A stretch of 64,000 nucleotides of DNA from CAYUQT01 sp964446835 (GTDB lineage Bacteria > Planctomycetota > Phycisphaerae > UBA1845 > JAFGLZ01), in the NCBI GenBank assembly GCA_964446835.1, contig CAYUQT010000002.1:1-64000 (forward strand), written 5' to 3'. Below, piece by piece: positions 8,922-16,753 of the stretch. The notes beneath the pieces were generated by a model. The model searched no databases. It was not told the origin of the DNA and was given only the letters and a program-made list of their open reading frames with translations. The position numbers and the translations under genes are program-made. Numbering within the stretch: the stretch's first letter is position 1; the number at the start of each line of letters is the position of its first letter.

Positions 8922-10493
8922 ATGATACAGCCCCCATTGGACTTCTCCGTTCTGACCACGCCAACCGCCGATGGAGAAACGCTCATCGAGCCCCAATACG
9001 GCCGGCTGGCCCAGCTTATCGATGACAATCGCAGAAGACTCGACACCTCAACATGTCCAATAGCGGGGTTCAGCCTCGGCGAACTTCGAGAGATGACACG
9101 TCAGTCGTTGCTCGGTCCGGAGGGCCGCAGGGCCCTCGTCGTGACGGGACATCAACCGGAGTTCTACCATGCCGGAGTATGGGCTAAGAACGTCGTCGCA
9201 TCGCGCCTGGCCCGAGACCTCTGCGGCACAGCGGTCAATCTCATTGTCGACAACGACGCACCCAAGAAGACATCCTTGTCGGTCCCCCACCTGATTAGCG
9301 GCGTTCCCAAGGCCCTCGAAGTACCCTATGCACCTTATCACCCCGGTTGGACATTTGAGCAGATGAACGCCTTCGATCCGCAGTCCGGCCGGCGTCTGAT
9401 CGACGAGATTCGCTCCGCGCTGGGCGAGGACAGCTACGCGGCATCCGCGATGCCACATATGGAACCCGCCTTCTGCGAAACAGAGTCCGCACACGATTTC
9501 GTTGACAAGATCACCCGGGCCAGAAAGTCCGTGGAGATTATCTTCGGACTATCGCTCGTTGAAGCGAGGGTCAGTAGATGCTGGGTGGGGCCGCTGCTTA
9601 CAGATATCCTGTTGAACGCCCCCCGTTTCGCTGAGTGCTACAACGCGGCCCTGACCGAGTATCGATGCGAAACGGGCATCAAAGGACACCAGCGCCCTAT
9701 CCCAGACCTCATCATGCGAGATCATCTCGTGGAATTGCCCGTGTGGGTATATCAACCCCAGATGTCGCGTCATCGGTTGTTTGTTCGCGGCGGCGTTGAC
9801 AGAATCGCCTTCCATGCGGACCTCGTAGAAATCGGATCGTTGAGCCACGACGACCTGTCTGGGCCCGACGGTGCCGCTCTTCTAGAAGAACGGACGGGGT
9901 GGCTATTCCGCCCCAGGGCCCTAGCCCTCACCCTCTGGGCCAGGCTCCTCCTGGCCGATCTCTTCATCCACGGCATTGGCGGCGCCAAATACGATCGAAT
10001 CACCGACCATCTTGTGCGACGGTATTTCAGGATCGAACCGCCTGCCATGGCCTGTGTCTCCGCGACGGTTCGTATGGACATGGTCCGCTACCCTGTCACG
10101 TCGGTCGACGTGGCAACCGCGCGACACCATGCACGCGATCTCCACTACAACCCACAGCGTTATGTCGCACCCCGACTGCTCAAAGGCTCTGAAGCTATCA
10201 TCCGACGAGCGAATGCCCTTCGCGATTCTCTGAAACTGGCACAACTGGACCGCCACAACGGTTCGGCGAGGCACGCCGCATTTCAGGCCATCCGCCAGGC
10301 CAACGCCGACATCCTGGCCTTGGACCCCGACTTGCAGGAGCAACTCGCCGTGCGGCTTCGCCGAATGGAGCAGGAACTTGCTCACAACATCGTCTCCGAC
10401 TCACGCGAGTACTTCTTCGGGTTGCTCCCGATGCGGAAACTCCGACAAATGGTCCAGAAGCTCCTTGAACCCGTTCCGAACGACTTGTTATGA
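8922..10493 (+). CDS. BshC-like protein (remote bacillithiol ligase homologue)
   Basis: The 523-residue protein is not a standard family member. Several blocks recall BshC, which adds cysteine to glucosaminyl-malate. These are an N-terminal VVTGHQPEF followed by a helix (BshC has VxGQQ), a later FRPRALALT block, then IHGIGGAKYD (BshC: a TRPL block then a G-P-G-E-Y-type loop). A charged helical C-terminus resembles the BshC coiled coil. I infer a remote relative that condenses an amine or thiol substrate onto a small sugar-derived acceptor; this is unproven. It may start at ATG (used) or at a TTG two codons earlier that overlaps the GT2 stop. Coupling to a GT2 rather than a BshA-type GT4 argues against ordinary bacillithiol synthesis. 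Confidence 0.45.
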   Translation: MIQPPLDFSVLTTPTADGETLIEPQYGRLAQLIDDNRRRLDTSTCPIAGFSLGELREMTRQSLLGPEGRRALVVTGHQPEFYHAGVWAKNVVASRLARDLCGTAVNLIVDNDAPKKTSLSVPHLISGVPKALEVPYAPYHPGWTFEQMNAFDPQSGRRLIDEIRSALGEDSYAASAMPHMEPAFCETESAHDFVDKITRARKSVEIIFGLSLVEARVSRCWVGPLLTDILLNAPRFAECYNAALTEYRCETGIKGHQRPIPDLIMRDHLVELPVWVYQPQMSRHRLFVRGGVDRIAFHADLVEIGSLSHDDLSGPDGAALLEERTGWLFRPRALALTLWARLLLADLFIHGIGGAKYDRITDHLVRRYFRIEPPAMACVSATVRMDMVRYPVTSVDVATARHHARDLHYNPQRYVAPRLLKGSEAIIRRANALRDSLKLAQLDRHNGSARHAAFQAIRQANADILALDPDLQEQLAVRLRRMEQELAHNIVSDSREYFFGLLPMRKLRQMVQKLLEPVPNDLL

Positions 10494-10638
10494 TCTGAGA
10501 GGAGCATCAGGGGCGAGACCGGCTTTTCGATTGCGGACGCACAACACCTTGAAGTCGCACAACTGCTCACACATGTCCCTTCGACGACCGCGAAGCCCAT
10601 CCCGGATCGGCGTGTGAGACTTCGGGGGGAAAAAGGGG

Positions 10639-11733
10639 ATGCGTTTCGTATCCAACATGAAATCGTTGATGAGTCTGGCGGGAACATTCGTCTCGGTCTG
10701 GTCGGCCAGGCGACTGGGTCTGACACTGCGCCACGTCCCTTTTGTCTATATCGACGTCACCGACCGCTGTAATTCACGATGTCGGATGTGTGACATCTGG
10801 AAGATTCGTTCTGGCAGCCCGCCCGAACTGTCAACAGACGAGTGGCTTTCCATCCGGCCGGCGCTGCGGAGTCTTCGTACAAGGGTCCTGTCCATCGGCG
10901 GTGGCGAACCGACACTTCGGGACGACATCGAGACCCTGATCTCCGGCTTTCACGAGATGGGATTGGCCGTTCACATGAACACTAACGCCCAATTGATAGA
11001 TCGGGCAAGGGCTCGATCGCTGATTGACGCCGGCCTGTCCATCGCGGCCATCTCCTGTGAGCATCCGGATCCCGAGGGCTATAAGAAGGTCCGAGGCGTG
11101 GACGGCCTCGCGCAGGTCGCCGAAGCGATCGGCCACTTTCGCTCTGGTCCGAAGCCCATAGCGATCTCGATCAATGTGGTCGTGTCCCGGCTCAACCAGG
11201 ACGCTATCGAGCGAATGGCCGAACAGGCCATAGCTTGGGGAGTCCAGAAGCTTCAGTTCATCCCTGTGCACATGCACCTCCAACATCAGGGCATGGATCC
11301 AGCAATCCTCCGTCCTCTCATTCCGGCGCCCGAGGACATGCCGCAGATCAAAGAGGCCCTGTTGCGAGCCGTGCATCACTTGCGGAGTCACGGCATCGGC
11401 ACCAACTCACTGCCGTTCATCCGACGATTCGACAAGGCGCACGACCCGGGTCGATGGGTACCTTGCTATGCCGGCACACTGTTCGTCATGGTGGACTCGT
11501 TCGGTCAAGTCATGCCCTGCTATCAATATCGAACCGGGTTGAATATCCGGCAAACTCCCCTGGATGAGATCGTCCGATCACAGGCATTTCAGGAGGCCCG
11601 AAAGTCGGTCGCTCGGTGCCAGGTAGCCTGCTGGGATACCGGCAGTGCAGAGCCCAGCGTGCGTTTGCATCTGCCGTACCTGCTGCTGCATCCCATCGAG
11701 GTCTATTCACAGGCAAGAATGCACCTGCCCTGA
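10639..11733 (+). CDS. Radical SAM protein with SPASM-like C-terminus
   Basis: The 364-residue protein has the radical SAM cluster motif CNSRCRMC (CxxxCxxC) in 'VTDRCNSRCRMCDIW', followed by the GGEP motif that binds the SAM amino group. The C-terminal third is cysteine-rich (CYAG, MPCYQY, RCQVACWD), typical of SPASM/twitch domains that hold auxiliary Fe-S clusters. Such enzymes often modify peptides or small metabolites. AAGGGG precedes the ATG closely. It lies 145 bases after the BshC-like gene and seven bases before the membrane protein gene, so the four genes probably form one operon. The substrate is unknown. Confidence 0.85.
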   Translation: MRFVSNMKSLMSLAGTFVSVWSARRLGLTLRHVPFVYIDVTDRCNSRCRMCDIWKIRSGSPPELSTDEWLSIRPALRSLRTRVLSIGGGEPTLRDDIETLISGFHEMGLAVHMNTNAQLIDRARARSLIDAGLSIAAISCEHPDPEGYKKVRGVDGLAQVAEAIGHFRSGPKPIAISINVVVSRLNQDAIERMAEQAIAWGVQKLQFIPVHMHLQHQGMDPAILRPLIPAPEDMPQIKEALLRAVHHLRSHGIGTNSLPFIRRFDKAHDPGRWVPCYAGTLFVMVDSFGQVMPCYQYRTGLNIRQTPLDEIVRSQAFQEARKSVARCQVACWDTGSAEPSVRLHLPYLLLHPIEVYSQARMHLP

Positions 11734-11740
11734 CAGAACC

Positions 11741-12649
11741 GTGAATCGATTCAAGAAACATGCCCGACTGATCGCCTTCGTCGTCCTCATCATGGTGACG
11801 GCCTTCGGGATTCATCGTCTTCTCGCAGGTGACTACACGTCGGCTCTCGATTACTGGCGGGGGAAGGGCCCCTCGCTCCTGGCCGCCCTGGCATGCTCGG
11901 CGGCGGCGGCTGTCTTCAACTACCTTTGCTGGATGTGGCTCAGCCGGACGTTCTCAGTGCGGGTGAACGATCCGAAGGGGGTGGCCGTGTTCCTATCGGC
12001 CCATGCAGGACAACTCCTGCCGGTTCATCTCGGTGTTCTGCTCCGTCCCGATACGATCGTCCGACTGGGTCGCGGTGTGATGGGAGATTGTCTGCGGGTC
12101 GAGGCCGTGGCATTCTATCTGGATGTCGCTGCGGCGGGCGTCACGATGGCCGGGCTGCTTGTCGCCATGGTGCATCCGTTGGCTGGGATTCTCCTTGCTG
12201 TGCTGGTATCGGCCGTGTCCCTGCTCCTGGCGGATCGTCTCAGCTCGCTGCTCTCGGGGACGCGAATCGCGTTGCCAACCACATTCTGGTGGAGCGGCAG
12301 GGTCTTTGGGATGCTCCTGCTCACCATCACCGGATGGCTTCTGAACGGTTTGGCGCTCCACGTTCTGATATGTGACTTGCCAGGAGGGATCCGGTGGACA
12401 GAATCCCTGTTCATCTCGCCCTTCTCGGCGAGCATTGGGGCCGGAACGGGCCTTCCCGGTGGGATCGGGGCCATCGAGGGGATGCTTGGTCTGAGTCTTC
12501 GAACCCTTCAGATTCCCGGTTCGCATCTCGCCCTGGCGGTTGGTGCCTACCGCCTAGTCACGTTCTGGGTGTGGTTACCCATCGGGTGGATTGCCCTATG
12601 GCTTGCCAACCGAAACATCGTACGCGAGGTCACGCCCCCGTCTGTATAA
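11741..12649 (+). CDS. Multi-pass membrane protein, LPG-synthase-TM / AglD-like (UPF0104)
   Basis: The 302-residue protein has about seven to eight hydrophobic segments. It contains the features of the lysylphosphatidylglycerol synthase transmembrane family ('LSAHAGQLLP', 'PFSASIGAGTGLPGGIGAIEGM', here split as GAGTGLPGG and GAIEGM). Members include flippase-type proteins that often travel with GT2 enzymes and move lipid-linked products across the membrane. The only sensible start is GTG, seven bases after the stop of the radical SAM gene. No ATG lies near the expected N-terminus. Its position at the end of the GT2/BshC-like/radical SAM run suggests that it exports or anchors the product. Confidence 0.75.
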   Translation: MNRFKKHARLIAFVVLIMVTAFGIHRLLAGDYTSALDYWRGKGPSLLAALACSAAAAVFNYLCWMWLSRTFSVRVNDPKGVAVFLSAHAGQLLPVHLGVLLRPDTIVRLGRGVMGDCLRVEAVAFYLDVAAAGVTMAGLLVAMVHPLAGILLAVLVSAVSLLLADRLSSLLSGTRIALPTTFWWSGRVFGMLLLTITGWLLNGLALHVLICDLPGGIRWTESLFISPFSASIGAGTGLPGGIGAIEGMLGLSLRTLQIPGSHLALAVGAYRLVTFWVWLPIGWIALWLANRNIVREVTPPSV

Positions 12650-12709
12650 CTCATCCGTGGACACGTGTCAGCTCCCTCCGATTCCGCACATGGAGAAGAC
12701 CCGGCGGTA

Positions 12710-14194
12710 TCAGGACTTACAGGTCTGAGTGGCTGTGTGGATGCGGTGAGCCGGAGCACGATCCCTCAGCCCTGCGACCCAAGCCGCCATGCCCAGGATG
12801 CTTCGGGCCGCGGCTCGCGGACTCAAATAGAATCGCCAGTAGCGTCGAACATGGCGGAGGATGAAGCCAGGTCTTAAGTAGAATCGCTTGTAGAACAGTG
12901 CCTGTAACTGTTGCAGTTCTTCGGGTGAAACGCGGCTCGGTGTCCAGGTTGGGGCCGCGTAATGGTATTGGTTGCCGAATTTCACGGCAGCGCTGCCTTC
13001 TTCACCGAGGGAAATGTAGTAAGGGCTGTCCGGATAGGCGCAGAAGATTTGCACCTGGATGTAATCGGGGCGAATCCGAAGGGCGAGTTCCATGGACTGT
13101 TCGATGTCCTCGCGTGCCTCATCAGGGCTGCCGATCAGAAACAACCCGACGGCGCCGACGCGGTATTTGTGGAGCAGGTCGAAGGCCTGTTGAACACAGC
13201 CCATCCACTTGTCCCCCACGGGAGTCTTGCCCAGTGATTCGATGATACGGGATGATCCAGATTCCACACCGACCTTGAAAAGAGCAGCTCCTGCCCTGGC
13301 GGCGGCCGCCACACGATCCTCGTCAAGATGGTCGGCTCGTGCGTGGGCGATCCAGGAAAATCGCAATCCCCGTTGGACGATCTCGTCGCACATCTCCAAG
13401 AAAGTCTTCTTGTGCGTCAGGAGGGTATCGTCTTCGAAGATGATCGCTTCGGCTCCCAGGTCGAGGAGAGATGCTACTTCATCTACGACGGATTTTGGGC
13501 TGCGCTGTCGCAGCACGGCGCCGCTCGTCTTACGAACGACACCCGAGCAGAAGTTGCATCTGTGCGGGCAGCCCCATCCACTCAAGACATAGCCCCACCT
13601 GCGATGTCGCCCCGTCGGCATGGGGAACGGAAACGGATAGTCGGAGAGCTCCTTTTTCGTGAACGTGGGTACGGGCAGTGCGTCCGGATTCGGGACGAGG
13701 AAGTATTCTTTTGCTTCCAGGGCCTGCCAGTATCGCTCGGATACCTGGAGCACGGGCTCACCCTCCAGTAACCGACGTATCACCGCCGGGGCTTCCTCTT
13801 CGGGGTCTCCGAGGATGGGCACGTCGAAGGCCTCACGCCACCCGGGACACTGCTGGTAGGCGACATGGGCCACCTGCTGTCCCACGGCGATGGTGATCAC
13901 CCCGGCCTGCCGGAGAGCCTTTCCGACAGCGATGGCCTCGTCGATGCAAGGCGTAGCGGCCTTGACGACAGCGATGGAGGCTTTTCGCTGCAACGTCTCC
14001 GCCACGATTTGATCGGACGACCACATGTGCAACCATCCATCGAGAAACGGCACATGCTGTCCGATTGTCTGAGCCAGGGCGGCCTGAATGTACTTGAGGT
14101 CCAGCGCAGGATGGATGTGTCGCGGATGACCGGTGAGTTCCTCGGGTTCCCGCTCGATACGCATCAGAACCGGTAGTCCGGAAGATGGCGTCAT
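12710..14194 (-). CDS. Cobalamin-binding-type radical SAM protein
   Basis: This 494-residue protein has an N-terminal Rossmann-like region (about residues 1-180) in the position of the B12-binding domain of B12-dependent radical SAM enzymes. The radical SAM core follows, with WGCPHRCNFCSG (CxxxCxxC). The typical downstream blocks 'AIIFEDDTLL' and 'FKVGVESGS' are present. The canonical DxHxxG B12 lower-ligand motif is not visible, so cobalamin may bind base-off without it or not at all. The start overlaps the stop of the aminotransferase gene by four bases, indicating translational coupling. It is the last gene of the minus-strand run beginning with the PIG-L gene. Methylation or C-C bond chemistry is likely; the substrate is unknown. 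Confidence 0.8.
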   Translation of the reverse strand: MTPSSGLPVLMRIEREPEELTGHPRHIHPALDLKYIQAALAQTIGQHVPFLDGWLHMWSSDQIVAETLQRKASIAVVKAATPCIDEAIAVGKALRQAGVITIAVGQQVAHVAYQQCPGWREAFDVPILGDPEEEAPAVIRRLLEGEPVLQVSERYWQALEAKEYFLVPNPDALPVPTFTKKELSDYPFPFPMPTGRHRRWGYVLSGWGCPHRCNFCSGVVRKTSGAVLRQRSPKSVVDEVASLLDLGAEAIIFEDDTLLTHKKTFLEMCDEIVQRGLRFSWIAHARADHLDEDRVAAAARAGAALFKVGVESGSSRIIESLGKTPVGDKWMGCVQQAFDLLHKYRVGAVGLFLIGSPDEAREDIEQSMELALRIRPDYIQVQIFCAYPDSPYYISLGEEGSAAVKFGNQYHYAAPTWTPSRVSPEELQQLQALFYKRFYLRPGFILRHVRRYWRFYLSPRAAARSILGMAAWVAGLRDRAPAHRIHTATQTCKS

Positions 14195-15399
14195 TGTCCC
14201 TCCATCCGCGAGATGTTACCCAACACAGCCAGGACGCGTTCAAACCGTCTCCGGCTGATGCCTTCATACAAAGGAACCAAGACACATTGAGCGGCCACGC
14301 GAGCGGCCACCGGACAGTCCTCCGTCCCCAGCATCCGTCCGCAGTCGTCCATGACCTCAGAGCCGATACCCAGATCCAACCCTTTGGACATAGCATGTCG
14401 CCGAACCACTCTTGGAGAAATGGTGCTTCGAACGACCATATTGTAGAAGGCCGGACGTCCGACACGATCACGTTTCTGCGCCGTGAAGCCTTGGGGCAAT
14501 CGAGAGGCCATTTCATCCCACAGCCGGTTCAGCCGCTCGTGACGCTGATCGAGGCTCGCGAGTCGAGCAACCCCCAAGCGGGCCTGGAACCCACTGTAGG
14601 CATACTTGACGGTTCGGGACCGATCATGGCTCCCTCGATAGCGCTTCTCGAACGCTGCCGAGAACCTCTCCGAGAAGAGGATCCTCGCCATGATGGCATA
14701 GGCGGGACTGCGAATTACACACTCTTCGATCCAGGTCCTGCGAGCCTTCTTGGCAGCGGGTTTCTCGCTGCGGGGCCGCCCGTCGATCTCCTCTGCCACA
14801 GATGCCGCCTTGTCCGGATCACGTATCACAACCATTCCGCCGCCGTAGGTTGGAACGGCCTTGTTGACCTCGAAACTGAAGATGGCCGCATCGCCAAACG
14901 TTCCCATCTTGCGTCCGGACACGCTTGCGCCCAGGGCATGGGCACAGTCCTCCACCACGGCGATGCCATGCTGCCGGGCGAGTTCACAGATGCGTTCGAT
15001 GTCGCATGGTGCTCCGAGGAGGTGGGTCGCCAGGATCGCACGGGTCCGAGGTGTGATGTGCCGTCTGACGGCCTCAACGTCCAGATTGTAGGTGTCTTCT
15101 TCGATGTCGGCTGGAATGGGTCGGTAGCCCCTGGTTTTCAACAAGGGCATCAGCTCTCCCAGGGTGAAGGCCGGCACGATGATCTCGTCGTCGGGGCGGC
15201 ATCCGACGGCCTGAAGAGACAGCTCGATGGCGTCCCGGCCACTGGAGGTGGCTCGGGCGAATGTGCAGCCGAGATAATCGACGAAGGCCTTCTCGAACCG
15301 AGCGACATCTTCGCCCGTCTCTTGGGACGGGTGTGTCACTGCTCGAAACCATTCCCTGAAGTCGAGCGCACCGATCGCCAATCGGCGTCTTGGAATCAT
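14191..15399 (-). CDS. DegT/DnrJ/EryC1/StrS-family PLP aminotransferase
   Basis: The 402-residue protein matches the sugar aminotransferase family. It has ATSSGRDA near residue 50, VVEDCAHALGA with Asp151 that contacts the PLP ring nitrogen, and FSFEVNKAVPTYGGG with Lys180 as the predicted Schiff-base lysine. Members normally aminate nucleotide-bound keto sugars. The length is usual for the family. GGAGG five bases before the ATG supports the start. The start overlaps the stop of the upstream 71-residue gene in an ATGA arrangement, and its own stop overlaps the next gene, so translation of all three is likely coupled. No nucleotide-sugar dehydratase sits next to it; the keto-sugar supplier must lie elsewhere. 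Confidence 0.85.
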   Translation of the reverse strand: MIPRRRLAIGALDFREWFRAVTHPSQETGEDVARFEKAFVDYLGCTFARATSSGRDAIELSLQAVGCRPDDEIIVPAFTLGELMPLLKTRGYRPIPADIEEDTYNLDVEAVRRHITPRTRAILATHLLGAPCDIERICELARQHGIAVVEDCAHALGASVSGRKMGTFGDAAIFSFEVNKAVPTYGGGMVVIRDPDKAASVAEEIDGRPRSEKPAAKKARRTWIEECVIRSPAYAIMARILFSERFSAAFEKRYRGSHDRSRTVKYAYSGFQARLGVARLASLDQRHERLNRLWDEMASRLPQGFTAQKRDRVGRPAFYNMVVRSTISPRVVRRHAMSKGLDLGIGSEVMDDCGRMLGTEDCPVAARVAAQCVLVPLYEGISRRRFERVLAVLGNISRMEGQ

Positions 15400-15611
15400 G
15401 GGGTCCTCCGAAGCTGTCCGACGACCCATTCGATGGTCTTGTGACTCGCGTAATCCACAGCCGAAAAGTGTAAAGAGTTTCCGCGATGCAGGCAAATGTT
15501 ACATCGGGTCGCATGTGTCGCGATAGACCGGCCGTGTTCAGTGAGGTGATGCTCAGAGCCAGCTTCACCGGTCCAGAACCGAGAGGCTCGTTTTCTGCCA
15601 CGTTTGTCCAT
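15396..15611 (-). CDS. Small coupled protein with a CxxC motif, unknown function
   Basis: This 71-residue frame is short but has strong signs of being a gene. Its ATG lies one base after the stop of the UroD-like gene. A GGAGGAGG stretch sits about 11 bases upstream, inside the end of that gene. Its stop overlaps the aminotransferase ATG as ATGA. The protein is basic at the N-terminus (MDKRGRKRASRF), has no signal peptide, and carries a TRCNICLH segment with a Cys-x-x-Cys pair and several His residues, which could bind metal. I recognise no family. It could be a small metal-binding partner of one of the flanking enzymes, or a spacer frame that only keeps ribosomes on the mRNA. Confidence 0.6.
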   Translation of the reverse strand: MDKRGRKRASRFWTGEAGSEHHLTEHGRSIATHATRCNICLHRGNSLHFSAVDYASHKTIEWVVGQLRRTP

Positions 15612-15612
15612 G

Positions 15613-16686
15613 TCAGTTCCATCCTCCTCCACCCGATTCGTGCTGCCCGATCCATTGAATGAAAGGGGCCGGCATGTTGTTGCTGCTGGAGGCGAGCATC
15701 ACACACAGGCCTCGGGCGGGTAACTCCCGGACACAGCGATCGGCGGTCTCTGTATCCAAAGCAGCCAGGAGCACGGGTCTCCGGTCCAGCATCCGCCTGA
15801 TCACTGGGAGTGTCGTCTCCAGCGGAGCCCCGCCCAATGTATGCTCCAACGTGAATTCGATTGTCGTCAGGCGATCCAGAGTCAGAAGGTTTTCGATCTG
15901 GTGGTATTCGCTGCCATGAACATGATATTCCGTGCGTGGAAACGCCTCGACGATTCGGCGGTCGCACGGCAAGACAAGTTCGCGGAAGATGTCCGGAGAG
16001 AGCATGGTGGAGACATCGTTCTGGAGAGTCAGGATTGGCTCCGGGGCCCAGCTACCCATGCGAGCCATGTAGCCCCCGCTGAAGGAAGGCAGGATTGCCA
16101 GGACGGCTCGTCCGATCTCGATCCACAGATCCGTGAGTTCGCAGAGCAGGCTCGCCGCGGCGTCGGGGCTCTCCAGCAGGTCGATACACATCTGTTCCGG
16201 CGTTCGGAGAGCAGCCAACACGTCCAGAGGACCTCTCATCTGGGGGGCCGCCACCGGAAAGCGGCCCCGGGCCGATCGGACCATCTCACGGGTGAACTCG
16301 ATGAGTTTCATGAACCAGGGATTGCCGGGATCGAAGCAAATCGGCCTTCGATCGTGGATGTCTTCGAGGCAGGCTTCGGCCCAGAGCGAGCCGGGATGGG
16401 CCATCACCCGACATCCGGCAATTGCCTCCATCCACGGTATTCCGAAGGCGGGTGTGAATCGCTGAATCAGGTCGCCGGGAAACTGAGTCGCCTGAGTATG
16501 CCACTGCTCGACTTGGGGGATGAAGTGGTCGGGCCGGATGTGTTCGGGCAGAACCTCTCGTCCAATTCCCACGGTCTGGATGAACTGCGGGTGCGGCGGA
16601 ATATCCGGCTCCCACAGCAGGCCCGTCATGGGAGATGCGACGGGCTGTCGTTCGAGCCACTGTTGGTATCTGGCTATTTGGCTCAT
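15613..16686 (-). CDS. UroD-like protein (MtaA/CmuA-type methyltransferase superfamily)
   Basis: The 357-residue protein has the uroporphyrinogen-decarboxylase fold signature along its length ('GPLDVLAALR', 'LLCELTDLW', 'FRELVLPCDRRIVEAF', 'LAALDTETADRCV'). The HemE N-terminal substrate motif (PVWxMRQAGR) is absent, so a role in haem synthesis is unlikely. In corrinoid methyltransferases of this superfamily an H-x-C-G segment supplies zinc ligands. Here the matching place reads YHVHGSEYH, with His for Cys. It may be a methyl transferase acting with the B12-type radical SAM protein encoded downstream, but this is inference. AAGGG lies upstream of the chosen ATG. It sits 67 bases after the glycosidase-like gene on the same strand. 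Confidence 0.75.
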   Translation of the reverse strand: MSQIARYQQWLERQPVASPMTGLLWEPDIPPHPQFIQTVGIGREVLPEHIRPDHFIPQVEQWHTQATQFPGDLIQRFTPAFGIPWMEAIAGCRVMAHPGSLWAEACLEDIHDRRPICFDPGNPWFMKLIEFTREMVRSARGRFPVAAPQMRGPLDVLAALRTPEQMCIDLLESPDAAASLLCELTDLWIEIGRAVLAILPSFSGGYMARMGSWAPEPILTLQNDVSTMLSPDIFRELVLPCDRRIVEAFPRTEYHVHGSEYHQIENLLTLDRLTTIEFTLEHTLGGAPLETTLPVIRRMLDRRPVLLAALDTETADRCVRELPARGLCVMLASSSNNMPAPFIQWIGQHESGGGGWN

Positions 16687-16753
16687 GACCCTTTCGGACA
16701 CGCCTTGGACCTCGCTATAAGAGACACCTCGCTTGTTCAGAAGGTGCCTCTCG

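Noticed and set aside
14185..15444. 419-residue plus-strand frame opposite the aminotransferase
   Set aside because: The minus strand carries all PLP enzyme motifs and coupled starts; the plus frame is a shadow.
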